A DNA stretch of 64,000 bases from Grimontia celer (GTDB lineage Bacteria > Pseudomonadota > Gammaproteobacteria > Enterobacterales > Vibrionaceae), in NCBI RefSeq assembly GCF_900055185.1, contig NZ_FIZX01000001.1:2170001-2234000 (forward strand), given 5' to 3'. A program made the position numbers and the translations under genes. Below, piece by piece: positions 55,127 to 64,000 of this stretch (its first letter is position 1; the number at the start of each line of letters is the position of its first letter). Under the pieces are notes generated by a model. It was not told the origin of the DNA, made no database searches, and was given only the letters and a program-made list of their open reading frames with translations.

Positions 55127-56879
55127 CGTTACTTACCCAGCTTTTCACTACCTGAGCAGCAAGATCAGGTTCATTGGCAACCAATGCCCTGACTGCTTTA
55201 AGCAGGTCTTCATCTTTGTGGAGATCAGGCAGGTTGAGGTTCGACGAGCTCATACCAAAGGCATTTGAACCATCGAGTTCTGCACCAATCAAACCAATAT
55301 CGTCATCCGGGCTGAGCGGCAGACCGTCTGGTCCTAGCATCTCGCCGTTTGGTCCCAGCATGCCATCTTCGTCTTTCGCTGGGTTGATAAGTTTGGACAT
55401 GGCTGGGCGAATCAATACCAGCACCACCACGATGATGACGAGTGATGCAGCCAGCCAGCGTACCCAATCATTGAAGTTCTCGTGTTCCCAGATAGGCACT
55501 TCACCCAGCGCCACTTCTTCCGGCGTCACGAACGGCACAGAAATCACTTCTAGAATATCGCCACGATTCTCGGCGTAACCTACACCGCCAACGAGCAGGC
55601 GGCGAATTTTCTCAAGCTCTGCATCACCCACTGGTGTACGGGTAATTTCACCGCTTTCCGGGTTCGTTGAAGCAATATAGTCCACCGCAACAGAGACGGT
55701 TTGACGGGCAATGGTGCCAGTCTGACCGCGGCGATGGCTGATGGTGGTATCCAATTCAAAGTTTCGGGTCGCTTCGCGGCTCAATGAACCTTTGTCTCCA
55801 GCACCGCCGTTTTTCAGGTCCTGCACATCCTGAGGAATGGCAGAGTCAACTGGTGGCTGATTGCTGAGTGCGCCCGGAACACCGGCTACGTAATCGGTGT
55901 TGTTGTAATTCTCACGGGTATATTCACTTCGCGTCGACGAAGTCGCAGGGTCAAAACGCTTACGGGTTTCCTCGATCGAACTGAAGTCCATGGTGACATC
56001 AACCTGAGAGGTATAGTTACCCAGACCCAGTACAGGGATCAGAATCGCATCAATTTTCTCGCGCAAAGCTTGCTCTTGCTTACGCTCAAGTTCATATTCC
56101 TTGCGGCGCTGTGAAGCCATTGGATCCTGACTACCCGAGCTCAGCAGACGGCCATGTTGGTCTGTCACCGTCACACGGGAAGGTTTAAGGCTTGGCACAG
56201 CTGACGCCACCATGTCGACAATAGAATCGACTTCTTCCTGACCCAGTTGCGTGTTGCCACGAACGGTGAGGAAAACGGTGGCCGAGGCCTCCTGATTGTG
56301 GCGAACAAAGACACTTTGTTTTGGCATTGCCAACAGCACGCGGGCTTTACTGACTGCACGGATTTTTTCAATGGCTGCGGCAAGCTGACGCTCACGGCTC
56401 AATTTGAGGCGTTCACGTTCCAGTTGCTGGGAAACACCAAAGCCCATGTCCTGCATCAGAATGTCATCACCTTCTTCGGAGGCTGAATTCAGACCTGCAC
56501 GGCTCAGGTTCAGTTTGATGGTCGAGTAATCTTTGGCAGGCACACGAATCGTGTTGCCTTCCAGTTTGTAATCGATTTTCTGTTGGTCAAGGTGGTCAAG
56601 AACCGGGATCAGTTCTTCAGTTTCATAGGTGCCCAGTGGGCGCATTTCAGGTTCCTGAACCCACAAAAACAGCAACACAACAAGGGAGATACAAATGGCG
56701 ACGGCAGCGACAAGGATGAGTTGACGCGCGATGTCAATCCCACCCAGCGGACCGGTTGGGGTGACATTACGCTCCATCATATCCGGATCAGCAAGCGAAG
56801 ATCCGCTATCCGTGGTGGCGGGTAATGCCGCGGCACCATCGTTGAGGGCGAGTTGTGTGTTGTCGTTATCTTCCGCCAC
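55119..56879 (-). CDS. fliF: Flagellar MS-ring protein FliF
   Basis: 586 residues: an N-terminal cytoplasmic tail, membrane helix at about 50-70 (LILVAAVAICISLVVLLFLW), periplasmic ring-building domains (ARVLLAMPKQSVFVRHNQEA), a second helix (ASLVIIVVVLVLIRPAM) and the C-terminal FliG-binding tail (VRALVANEPDLAAQVVKSWV). 15 bp after fliE. Confidence 0.97.
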   Translation of the reverse strand: MAEDNDNTQLALNDGAAALPATTDSGSSLADPDMMERNVTPTGPLGGIDIARQLILVAAVAICISLVVLLFLWVQEPEMRPLGTYETEELIPVLDHLDQQKIDYKLEGNTIRVPAKDYSTIKLNLSRAGLNSASEEGDDILMQDMGFGVSQQLERERLKLSRERQLAAAIEKIRAVSKARVLLAMPKQSVFVRHNQEASATVFLTVRGNTQLGQEEVDSIVDMVASAVPSLKPSRVTVTDQHGRLLSSGSQDPMASQRRKEYELERKQEQALREKIDAILIPVLGLGNYTSQVDVTMDFSSIEETRKRFDPATSSTRSEYTRENYNNTDYVAGVPGALSNQPPVDSAIPQDVQDLKNGGAGDKGSLSREATRNFELDTTISHRRGQTGTIARQTVSVAVDYIASTNPESGEITRTPVGDAELEKIRRLLVGGVGYAENRGDILEVISVPFVTPEEVALGEVPIWEHENFNDWVRWLAASLVIIVVVLVLIRPAMSKLINPAKDEDGMLGPNGEMLGPDGLPLSPDDDIGLIGAELDGSNAFGMSSSNLNLPDLHKDEDLLKAVRALVANEPDLAAQVVKSWVSNDG

Positions 56880-56894
56880 AGGTTACGTCCTACA

Positions 56895-57206
56895 TTAAAC
56901 AGGCATGTTCATCAGTTCTTTGTACGCTTCGACCAGCTTGTTGCGGGTCTGTACAGTCGCTTCGAATGCTACGCTTGATTTGTTGCGAGCTATCATCACG
57001 TCTGACAGGCTGACACTGCGGTCACCCTGGTCAAAACGCGTCGCCAGTTCACTGGAGGTCTTTTGGATGCCATTCACTGAGTTGATGGCACCTGACAAAA
57101 GTTCGCCAAAGTCTTGTGAGACCTGTTGACCAGTCGCAGCACGTGACGTGTTCTGCGCTTCCAATGCCATGGTCTGCATTTCATGCTGCATCGGGTTAAT
57201 TTTCAT
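56895..57206 (-). CDS. fliE: Flagellar hook-basal body protein FliE
   Basis: 103-residue rod adaptor between MS ring and rod. Conserved C-terminal block SLSDVMIARNKSSVAFEATV and VRNKLVEAYKELM-like ending. First gene of fliEFGHIJ, behind a sigma-54 promoter. Confidence 0.95.
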   Translation of the reverse strand: MKINPMQHEMQTMALEAQNTSRAATGQQVSQDFGELLSGAINSVNGIQKTSSELATRFDQGDRSVSLSDVMIARNKSSVAFEATVQTRNKLVEAYKELMNMPV

Positions 57207-57279
57207 AGGTCATCCTCGCTGTCAAAACTTTGGCAATTCCCGTCAGTTCGGGCTTTTTGGGCTTTCTGATTACTATTTA

Positions 57280-57296
57280 TGCAATTATTAAGCCAA
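57280..57296 (-). promoter_or_regulatory. Sigma-54 promoter upstream of fliE
   Basis: Reverse strand TTGGCTTAATAATTGCA fits TTGGCAC-N5-TTGCT with correct GG/GC spacing, 74 to 90 bp before the fliE start. In Vibrio these promoters depend on FlrA or FlrC. Confidence 0.75.
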
Positions 57297-57332
57297 CCAT
57301 TATAACGCACTCACTCAACAAAAAGCATCGCT

Positions 57333-58739
57333 TCACTGAGGAATGTCGATGCCCGCATCACGCATTTTGGCGAGTTTATAGCGAAGCGTACGTGGGCTGA
57401 TACCGAGACGCTCTGCTACATCCTTACGGCGGCCTTCGCACGCACGAATGGTTTCCAGAATGATGGCAAACTCTTGATCGCGAAGCTCACTTCCAAGACT
57501 GTCGGCCGAAGCCACGATAGATTCCGGGCGGTGTGGGACCGCTTGAGGCTGGATCACTGGCTGTACGATCTCGCTGGAAGCCACCAGATTTTGTAGGCTA
57601 CCTGCATCTTGCCAGTCGACGCCTTCCAGAAGGATATCTCCAGCTTCAATCACGCCTTGATGACAAAGGATCAGCGCACGCTGCATCACGTTATCCAGTT
57701 CGCGCACGTTACCAGGCCAGCGGTACTGTGTCAGTTTCCCGGCAGCGCCCTGAGTCAGTTGAGGAACCGCTTGTCCCAGCTTGCAGCAATGGCGTTTCAA
57801 CAGGTGTTCAGCAAGCGGAATGATATCTCCTGCACGCTCGCATAGAGGCAGCCAGGAGATTGGAAAAACGTTCAGGCGGTAGTAAAGGTCTTCACGGAAG
57901 TTACCTTCTTCAACATACTGGCGAAGATCGCGGTTACTGGTGGCCAGTACACGCACATCCAGTTTGATGCTCTTACGGCTACCTAGACGTTCCACTTCAC
58001 GTTCCTGAAGCACACGCAGCAGTTTGGCTTGGAGTGCCAAATCCATCTCACTGATTTCATCAAGCAAAATGGTGCCGCCTTGCGCTTGTTCGAATTTACC
58101 CGGGCATGCCTGAACAGCACCGGTAAATGCACCTTTCTCATAACCAAACAGGGTCGCTTCCAACATGTTTTCTGGAATCGCAGCACAGTTAATGGCAACG
58201 AAAGCCCCTTCAGAACGCAGTGATTGACGGTGAATATGACGCGCCATGACTTCTTTACCCGAACCGCTTGGGCCCAAGATCATCACATTGGCATCAGTTT
58301 TCGCCACCCGATCTGCCAGAGCAATCAGCGCCTGGCTTTTCGGATCTGCCACAACGGCATCGCTGTTGTCTGCTTTTACCGGCGCATAACGGCTTACCAT
58401 GTTCAACAGCACTTCCGGTGCGAAAGGCTTTGCCATGTAGTCGATTGCGCCTTCTTTCATGGCAGCAACGGCATCCTGAATATTGGCGTAGGCTGTCATC
58501 AGAAGCACTGGTAGGTTTGGATAATTCAGTTTGAGGTTTCTCAATAACCCCAGACCATCCATGCCTGCCATCTGTACGTCAGAGACCACGATGTCGACCG
58601 TTTCATTTTTCAGTAGCAACAAAGCCTGCTCGGCGCTGTCTGCTTCCAGCCACTGGTAACCTGCTAATGCAAGGGTATCCACCAAGGCTTCGCGCAAGCC
58701 TTCATCATCTTCAACGATAAGTACTTTGCTCTGATTCAT
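57333..58739 (-). CDS. flrC: Sigma-54-dependent response regulator FlrC
   Basis: Activates class III flagellar promoters after phosphorylation by FlrB. 468 residues: a receiver domain with phospho-Asp54 (DIVVSDVQMAGMDG), an AAA+ domain with Walker A LGPSGSGKEVMARH, the sigma-54 contact GAFTGAV and GGTILLDEISEMDL, and a Fis-type helix-turn-helix (RRKDVAERLGISPRTLRYKL). Overlaps flrB by 4 bp. Confidence 0.95.
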   Translation of the reverse strand: MNQSKVLIVEDDEGLREALVDTLALAGYQWLEADSAEQALLLLKNETVDIVVSDVQMAGMDGLGLLRNLKLNYPNLPVLLMTAYANIQDAVAAMKEGAIDYMAKPFAPEVLLNMVSRYAPVKADNSDAVVADPKSQALIALADRVAKTDANVMILGPSGSGKEVMARHIHRQSLRSEGAFVAINCAAIPENMLEATLFGYEKGAFTGAVQACPGKFEQAQGGTILLDEISEMDLALQAKLLRVLQEREVERLGSRKSIKLDVRVLATSNRDLRQYVEEGNFREDLYYRLNVFPISWLPLCERAGDIIPLAEHLLKRHCCKLGQAVPQLTQGAAGKLTQYRWPGNVRELDNVMQRALILCHQGVIEAGDILLEGVDWQDAGSLQNLVASSEIVQPVIQPQAVPHRPESIVASADSLGSELRDQEFAIILETIRACEGRRKDVAERLGISPRTLRYKLAKMRDAGIDIPQ

Positions 58740-59785
58740 TGTGCTTCTCCTGATACCTCTTCCTGCGTGGTATCGCAGTTGTCTGCCAGTGGTAGGCAGA
58801 GCGTAAAACAGGCACCCTGGCCCGGTTGAGATTGAAGTGTCAGCCTGCCTTTATGGGCATGGCAGACCATTTGAACAACAGCGAGACCAAGGCCTGTGCC
58901 CTGTTGTCTCGTTGTGAAAAAGGGTTCGAGAATCTTGCTTTGTAGCTCTGGTGCGATACCTGGACCATTGTCAGCCACAGACAGGAACAGTTGTCCCTGA
59001 ATCTCCCGGGCATCGACAACGATTTTGCTGCCTTTGCCTGCCACTTGAATGGCATTAACCACCAGATTCGACAGTGCACTCGCCAGTGCATTCATGTTCC
59101 CGAGTAGCTGATGAGATTCATCATCACAGTTGATTTCAAAATCGACTTGCTGACTGCTCACCAAGGCTTCGACCATAGGTTCAAATTCATTAAGCAGGTG
59201 CTCTAAGGTAAAGGTATTCACGACTTTGTTGTCGCCACCTTTGGCGAACAGCAGCATGTCGTTGACCTGCTTTTCGAGATCATGAAGCCTATCCACCAAC
59301 TTCATCTGGAAGCGTTTGCGGGTAGGCTCATTAAGATTTGGCGCGCCAAGGTTTGCCGCATAAAGCAAGGCACTGGAAAGCGGTGTACGCACCTGATGCG
59401 CCAACGAGGCAACCATCTTACCCAGCGAGGACAGGCGCTGGAGATCGCTGACACGCGATTGCAAAAGGCGGGTTTCTGTCATATCGGTGATCATAATGAG
59501 CTGACCGGAATCAGAGGCGGAAATACTAAGCTTCACTTTGCGCCCGTCACGCAGCGAAACTTCATGACCGTCATCTTCACGGGGCGAAAAAGCGCGGTTA
59601 ATCACATCAACCCAGCGTTCTTGGGTTAACGGTGTGCCGAGCAGACGAAATGCTTCTGGGTTGGCCTCCGCTACACGACCGAACGGGTCCAGCAATATCA
59701 CGCCTGCTGGCATGACATCTAATACTTGTTTGTATCTCAGAACCTGCTGATCAACGGTTCCCAAAGGAGAATGATTGGCTTCCAT
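58736..59785 (-). CDS. flrB: Flagellar sensor histidine kinase FlrB
   Basis: Cytoplasmic kinase for FlrC. 349 residues: a PAS domain (VLDVMPAGVILLDPFGRVAE), HisKA with phospho-His in ASLAHQVRTPLSSALLYAA, and HATPase with N, G1 and G2 boxes (LVVNAIQVAGKGS, VADNGPGIAPE, GTGLGLAVVQMV). No membrane segment, so the input signal is internal. Behind a sigma-54 promoter. Confidence 0.95.
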   Translation of the reverse strand: MEANHSPLGTVDQQVLRYKQVLDVMPAGVILLDPFGRVAEANPEAFRLLGTPLTQERWVDVINRAFSPREDDGHEVSLRDGRKVKLSISASDSGQLIMITDMTETRLLQSRVSDLQRLSSLGKMVASLAHQVRTPLSSALLYAANLGAPNLNEPTRKRFQMKLVDRLHDLEKQVNDMLLFAKGGDNKVVNTFTLEHLLNEFEPMVEALVSSQQVDFEINCDDESHQLLGNMNALASALSNLVVNAIQVAGKGSKIVVDAREIQGQLFLSVADNGPGIAPELQSKILEPFFTTRQQGTGLGLAVVQMVCHAHKGRLTLQSQPGQGACFTLCLPLADNCDTTQEEVSGEAQ

Positions 59786-59831
59786 GATGCTCGACTATTT
59801 AGCTCTCTTTTTCTGACGCTAGATAGCTCTA

Positions 59832-59848
59832 AGCAGGTAATGTGCCAA
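59832..59848 (-). promoter_or_regulatory. Sigma-54 promoter upstream of flrBC
   Basis: Reverse strand TTGGCACATTACCTGCT: a perfect -24 (TTGGCAC) and -12 GC with exact spacing, 47 to 63 bp before the flrB start. It fits FlrA-dependent class II control of flrBC known from Vibrio cholerae. Confidence 0.85.
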
Positions 59849-59891
59849 TTATTAATTCATTACAATTCAGTAAATTAGAAGAAATAGGAAC

Positions 59892-59921
59892 AAAAAAGCG
59901 AAGTCAAAAAAATGACTTCGC
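59892..59921 (-). terminator. Intrinsic terminator after flrA
   Basis: Stem GCGAAGTCA / TGACTTCGC with an A/T loop, followed on the reverse strand by T6. It separates flrA from the flrBC operon. Confidence 0.85.
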
Positions 59922-59962
59922 TTTCATATCAATCAATTCAGTATTACGGCGGACAATTGCGT

Positions 59963-61438
59963 TCAGGTAATATCTTCTTTGTTGAGACCATACTTACGCA
60001 TCTTCTCAACCAGTGTGGTGCGTCGCATACCCAGCATATCCGCTGCACGCGCCACAATGCCCATTTGCGCTTCCAAAGCCTGACGAATCATTTCAACTTC
60101 CAGATCAGCCAGCATGGCTTTAAGGTCAACACCTTCCGGCGGGAGCCCAGCGGTAGAAGGGTTAGAGAAACCTGGCATCTCTTCTTCCGGTTCGTCCATC
60201 GCAAACACCGCATGAAGCGCATCACGTTCCAGATCTTCCTCAGCTTCAAAGCCACCCAGAGTTTCAGGTTGGAATTCAGGAATGTCGCTGTAACGATATT
60301 TCTTCGGTAGTCGGTTTACATCCACCATCTGGCCTGGATACAGGATAACCATGCGTTCAATCAGGTTCGCCAGTTCACGAACGTTACCCGGCCAGTCATG
60401 TTCCATCAGCGAGCTGATAGCACGGGGGGTCAGATGCACTTGGTTGCCACCTTCTGCTTCCAGACGCGCCATCAATTCCTGAATCAGCAGCGGTGTGTCT
60501 TCAATACGCTCTCGCAGTGCAGGCATTTCGATTGGGAACACGTTCAGCCGATAGAAAAGGTCTTCACGGAATGAGCCTTCTTCAATCATGGTATCCAGAT
60601 TGCGGTGTGTGGCAGCCACAACACGTACATTGACCTGAATGGTCTTGTTGCCGCCGACACGCTCAAAACAGCGCTCTTGAAGCACACGAAGCAGTTTGAC
60701 CTGCATCGGCTGAGGCATATCGCCAATTTCATCTAAGAAGAGCGTGCCGCCTTCAGCCAGCTCAAAACGGCCTTTACGCGCAGAAATTGCACCGGTAAAT
60801 GCCCCTTTCTCGTGACCGAACAGCTCACTTTCCAACAGTTCAGGTGGAATCGCACCACAGTTTACAGGCACAAATGGCCCTTTCCCGCGTTGCGAATGGT
60901 AATGGATGTTACGTGCAACGACTTCTTTACCGGTACCGGATTCACCCAGAATCAGTACGCTGGCGTCGGTTCCTGCAACTTGCTCAATAAGATGACGAAC
61001 ATCGGCAATCGCTTCACTGCGACCTACCATGCTTCTGAATAGCGTATTTTTTCGGCTAAGTTGAGGAATATTAAATGCACGCTTGCCGGAAAACTCCTGA
61101 CAGTGTCGGAGTGCATCAGCAAGTTGGGGATAATTTAGTGGCAGCTCAAGCTCACCGACAAAATTTGGCAGTCCAGACAATTCCGTTTTGTGTTTCGCAA
61201 GTGCAATAACAGGAATGTGATTGTTTATCGCCAAACTATCCAGCACTTGGGAAAAGCGCTGTGGTGAGTGGATGTTACCCAGAAAACAAGCGCCCTCGGC
61301 TTGCTTCCAGTGCGAATCATTTAGCTCAGTGGTTGCACATAGCAGGTATTGCTCACCAATAAACTCCAAGATAACGCCTAAATCGTGACGAAATTTTTCA
61401 TCATCCTCGATAACAAGAATCTTCGTTAAACCTTGCAT
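59963..61438 (-). CDS. flrA: Flagellar master regulator FlrA (FleQ family)
   Basis: Top-level sigma-54 activator of polar flagellar genes. 491 residues: an N-terminal FleQ domain (receiver-like fold, but the usual phospho-Asp position reads FLGNIHS, so it is not phosphorylated), an AAA+ domain with [34 protein letters not shown] and [15 protein letters not shown], and a C-terminal helix-turn-helix ([20 protein letters not shown]). Its activity is inhibited by c-di-GMP and FlhG in relatives. Monocistronic: a terminator follows and about 170 bp precede it. Confidence 0.95.
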   Translation of the reverse strand: MQGLTKILVIEDDEKFRHDLGVILEFIGEQYLLCATTELNDSHWKQAEGACFLGNIHSPQRFSQVLDSLAINNHIPVIALAKHKTELSGLPNFVGELELPLNYPQLADALRHCQEFSGKRAFNIPQLSRKNTLFRSMVGRSEAIADVRHLIEQVAGTDASVLILGESGTGKEVVARNIHYHSQRGKGPFVPVNCGAIPPELLESELFGHEKGAFTGAISARKGRFELAEGGTLFLDEIGDMPQPMQVKLLRVLQERCFERVGGNKTIQVNVRVVAATHRNLDTMIEEGSFREDLFYRLNVFPIEMPALRERIEDTPLLIQELMARLEAEGGNQVHLTPRAISSLMEHDWPGNVRELANLIERMVILYPGQMVDVNRLPKKYRYSDIPEFQPETLGGFEAEEDLERDALHAVFAMDEPEEEMPGFSNPSTAGLPPEGVDLKAMLADLEVEMIRQALEAQMGIVARAADMLGMRRTTLVEKMRKYGLNKEDIT

Positions 61439-61610
61439 GTGTGAGATATATCTGCCCTAAAACCATCTAAGTCATCGGCGCGACGGATGTCACCAATAAC
61501 AGAATAATCCAGCTATTGTAATTATTGCTTGGTATAAGGCAACCAGAGACACAATAAAGCTGTGACTCCAGTGCCAAGACAGATTAGATTGTAGTGAATC
61601 TGACGCGATT

Positions 61611-62027
61611 TTATGCGTCTGCAGAGGTGATATTGTGATACTCAGCCGGTATTTGATCCCATGCTGATTTAATTTCGCGCAAAATATCGATCACATCATC
61701 GATGGGCGCATCCAAGTTGTCTCGGTTTGCCTCAGAAATTTGACGGATCATAAAGTCGTAAAGTGCATCAAGATTGGATGCAATTTCACCACCATCGTCC
61801 ATCGACAAACAAGTACGCAGGCTGATGATAATATCCAGCGCCTTACCCAGACGTTCACCTTTCACTGCAACGTCGCCTTGCAACATTGCTGCTTTGCCCT
61901 GAACCAAGCGTTCAATAGCACCCGCCATCAGCATTTGGATCACCTTATGTGGTGACGCTGCACTCAGTTGGCTGTCTACTGAGACTTTTTTGTAGGCCTG
62001 AAGTGACCCTCTCATAACATTCCTCAC
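61611..62027 (-). CDS. fliS: Flagellin export chaperone FliS
   Basis: 138-residue helical chaperone that keeps flagellin unfolded before export. N-terminal GSLQAYKKVSVDSQLSAASP and PHKVIQMLMAGAIERLVQGK are family motifs. Starts immediately after the flaI stop (no gap). I see no convincing terminator between it and flrA. Confidence 0.95.
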   Translation of the reverse strand: MRNVMRGSLQAYKKVSVDSQLSAASPHKVIQMLMAGAIERLVQGKAAMLQGDVAVKGERLGKALDIIISLRTCLSMDDGGEIASNLDALYDFMIRQISEANRDNLDAPIDDVIDILREIKSAWDQIPAEYHNITSADA

Positions 62028-62327
62028 CTACTCGAACTTTTTATAAATTTGCACTGACTGACGCCCTTTCTTAAAACGACTGGCATGGGCTGCAGCACTA
62101 TCACGCTGTACTTTTATAAGGCTAAATAACTGCTCGGTTCTGGCGATTGCCTTTGACCATGCAGCTTGTTCCGGCTTTTCCGGCAACATCGTGATTTCTG
62201 CCAGACATTGTTTTCTATGATTCAATAACCGTGCCATCTCACTGGAGTCAACAGGGTCTGAATTCAGTACCGTCAGGAGTTGTTCATCAATCTCTGACAG
62301 TTGGGACAGCAAAGCTTGCATGTTCAT
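62028..62327 (-). CDS. flaI: FlaI/FliT-like flagellar protein
   Basis: 99-residue helical protein between fliD and fliS, the place of flaI in Vibrio and of fliT in enterics. Helices MQALLSQLSEIDEQLLTVLN and ARLLNHRKQCLAEITMLPEK. Probably the FliD chaperone by position; the sequence itself is only weakly distinctive. Confidence 0.8.
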   Translation of the reverse strand: MNMQALLSQLSEIDEQLLTVLNSDPVDSSEMARLLNHRKQCLAEITMLPEKPEQAAWSKAIARTEQLFSLIKVQRDSAAAHASRFKKGRQSVQIYKKFE

Positions 62328-62332
62328 CTCAC

Positions 62333-63703
62333 TTACATTGCCGGCATGATATTCATCATGGCGGACAGTTGAGATTGCATCTCTGCCATCGCGTTATCCA
62401 TGGCGGAAAACTGCTTCAAGGTGCGGTTTTCCAAATCCTCCATTCGGCGATCCAGTTTGTCCTGCTCATCTTGCAGTCGAATTCGCTGATCGCCCAGGCT
62501 GGATTCGCGGTTACGGATTGCACCGCCCACCCCGGTAAAATTCTGCACGGTTTCTTCTACTTTTCGGGCAAAGCCCTGATTACCACCGAAGAAACCTTCT
62601 AACGCGCCGTAGTTACGCGTCAGTTGTTTGTCCAACAGGTTGTAGTTGATTTCCAAACGTCCATCCATTGTGGTGGAGATACCGAGCTCACTGAGTGTTT
62701 TCAGTGAATCCGGAGCGCCTTCAATCGGCGTGGAAAACAACGAACGCATTTGGTTAACCGCTGAACGGATAACGCTGTCGCCAACCAATGGACCACCCTG
62801 TTGGGTTTCCGGGTCGTATTTAGACAGCGCTTTAGTCACTTGATAGAAAGCGTTGTAAGCATCAACAAAGTCTTCCAGTGATGCTTTCACTGTGTCTCTG
62901 TCTTCGTCCACATTGACAATCACAGGGCCATCTGAAGGAGACGTCAGTTGCGATACTTCAATCTCAACACCACGAATGGCGTCAGAAAACGTGTTGGTAT
63001 CGCTGGACACCGATGCCAGTCCGTCAATCAGAATGCGGGCGTCCAGAGCTGCCTGCATCTCATTCATCGAATTAGTTTGACTGGTAGGGTCATAGGCCAG
63101 TGCCTGCAGCGGTGACGTCACCGGCGCATTCACACTGACGGAAATTTGGTTATCTACACCTGTTTTATCACCACCGAGGATCAATCGCGCGCCACTGTCA
63201 TCATTGATAACGGACGCTTTGATACCAGGGTTATTTGCACTGCTGTTGATGGTGCGCACGATATCGAGCAGTGAACTGTTGTTCGCGTCGATATCAATGG
63301 TGGTGGTTCGACCGCCCAGACTCAGCGTGATTTGCCCTGCGCCAAAATCGGCTTTGGAATCTAAACCGTCAGAAACCAGTTTGTGGGACTGCGCGAGTTG
63401 CTGTACGTCGATGGAGTAGACGCCGGTAACGGCTTGGTGGTCAGCGGATGCGGAGACAGCTTCTTCGTTGTTTGAAACTGTACTCCGCGCCGCGAAGGTA
63501 TTGTTACGGCGAAAGTCATACATCAAATCTTTCATCGTATCGAGGGAAGTTTTGAGTCTACCGTAGGCGCTGATGTTAGTTTCAACATCGTTCAGGCCCT
63601 TAACGATTCGCTCCTGTTTAGGCGCACGCTCAGCTTCAACAATTTTGCTGACCATGGAGTTGATGTCCATGCCACTGCCAAGGCCCGTTGCGCTTAAACC
63701 CAT
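62333..63703 (-). CDS. fliD: Flagellar filament cap protein FliD
   Basis: Caps the filament and folds incoming flagellin. 456 residues: N-terminal ATGLGSGMDINSMVSKIVEA, a variable central part, and a C-terminal coiled region RIRLQDEQDKLDRRMEDLEN with LKQFSAMDNAMAEMQSQLSA. 5 bp before flaI. Confidence 0.95.
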   Translation of the reverse strand: MGLSATGLGSGMDINSMVSKIVEAERAPKQERIVKGLNDVETNISAYGRLKTSLDTMKDLMYDFRRNNTFAARSTVSNNEEAVSASADHQAVTGVYSIDVQQLAQSHKLVSDGLDSKADFGAGQITLSLGGRTTTIDIDANNSSLLDIVRTINSSANNPGIKASVINDDSGARLILGGDKTGVDNQISVSVNAPVTSPLQALAYDPTSQTNSMNEMQAALDARILIDGLASVSSDTNTFSDAIRGVEIEVSQLTSPSDGPVIVNVDEDRDTVKASLEDFVDAYNAFYQVTKALSKYDPETQQGGPLVGDSVIRSAVNQMRSLFSTPIEGAPDSLKTLSELGISTTMDGRLEINYNLLDKQLTRNYGALEGFFGGNQGFARKVEETVQNFTGVGGAIRNRESSLGDQRIRLQDEQDKLDRRMEDLENRTLKQFSAMDNAMAEMQSQLSAMMNIMPAM

Positions 63704-63719
63704 TTTTCACTTACCTCAG

Positions 63720-64000
63720 TTATACCTTTTCTGCAACCAGCCCCCTCGCATGAAGAGACAGTTGCTGTGCTAGCTCTAGCATTTCTTTCTCAGGAATCTG
63801 TCGGATGATGTCACCACTACTCATTTCATAGACAGTAACTACGCTTCTTCCAGAATTCTCATCGAGTCGAAATGACAAGCCTTTGTTAAAGGTAGACACA
63901 AACTCATCCAGTCGCTCAACCAGCATTTCGAGCTGTTCTTGCTGCATCTCCCGTGTATCTTCAAGTTTTTGGACTTGCTCTACACGGCGTTGAGACAGCT
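63720..64000 (-). CDS. flaG: FlaG family flagellar protein, partial (N-terminus beyond the window)
   Basis: The reading frame is open to the right edge (LSQRRVEQVQKLEDTREM precedes the first internal ATG at 63947). The conserved FlaG core is FVSTFNKGLSFRLDENSGRS and IIRQIPEKEMLELAQQL. FlaG affects filament length in several bacteria. First of flaG-fliD-flaI-fliS in this window; its promoter lies outside. Confidence 0.92.
   Translation of the reverse strand, partial: LSQRRVEQVQKLEDTREMQQEQLEMLVERLDEFVSTFNKGLSFRLDENSGRSVVTVYEMSSGDIIRQIPEKEMLELAQQLSLHARGLVAEKV

Noticed and set aside
1-64000. Mobile elements, prophage, CRISPR arrays, tRNA or rRNA genes
   Set aside because: No transposase, integrase or phage gene, no regularly spaced repeat array, and no tRNA cloverleaf or rRNA sequence was recognised on either strand by eye.

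Overview
The window looks like a chromosomal core segment of a member of the Vibrionaceae. The evidence is gene order and protein similarity recalled from memory. It carries a sheathed-polar-flagellum type cluster (flrA/flrB/flrC, flaI, flhF, flhG) joined to a parC/parP chemotaxis locus. It also has ccmABCDEFGHI, and fadIJ next to an ECF sigma gene, two fadL genes and mlaA. Base composition is roughly balanced and genes are densely packed. I saw no rRNA, tRNA, insertion sequence, prophage, integron or CRISPR array. I cannot fix the genus; the Vibrio/Photobacterium/Grimontia/Enterovibrio group is a reasonable guess.

Layout. Positions 1-9.9 kb hold metabolism and translation genes: pdxB (cut by the left edge), fabB, mnmC, yfcL, epmC, a TRIC/YicG-type channel, aroC, prmB, smrB and sixA. 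Positions 10-12.8 kb hold an M16 metallopeptidase. Positions 12.9-22.4 kb form a lipid block: fadJ and fadI (reverse strand), a gap with a probable small RNA, an ECF sigma factor with a membrane-anchored partner, two tandem fadL outer-membrane transporters and the lipid-asymmetry lipoprotein mlaA. Positions 22.5-29.5 kb hold the complete cytochrome c maturation operon, read leftward from ccmA to ccmI. Positions 29.6-30.7 kb carry a small forward-strand pair resembling the C-terminal domains of FliK and FlhB. Positions 30.7-64 kb are one long leftward flagellar and chemotaxis block: flaG (cut by the right edge), fliD, flaI, fliS, flrA, flrB, flrC, fliEFGHIJ, fliKLM, fliN, fliOPQR, flhB, flhA, flhF, flhG, fliA, cheY, cheZ, cheA, cheB, parC, parP, cheW and a DUF2802-type gene.

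Regulation that can be read. Four sigma-54 type -24/-12 elements lie before flrB, fliE, fliK and flhA, fitting the FlrA/RpoN and FlrBC hierarchy of polar flagella. FadR-type operators lie before fabB, fadI and the first fadL. FabR-type palindromes lie before fabB and, less expectedly, before the second fadL, where up to three sit in tandem. Intrinsic terminators separate most units, and one strong terminator sits inside the flagellar cluster between fliN and fliO.

Most of the window is conserved core genome. I found no clearly new protein system. The observations most worth following are the probable small RNA upstream of fadI, the FabR-like array before the second fadL, the fliN-fliO terminator, the stand-alone FliK-C/FlhB-C-like pair, and a nested inverted repeat around the yicG/aroC terminator.
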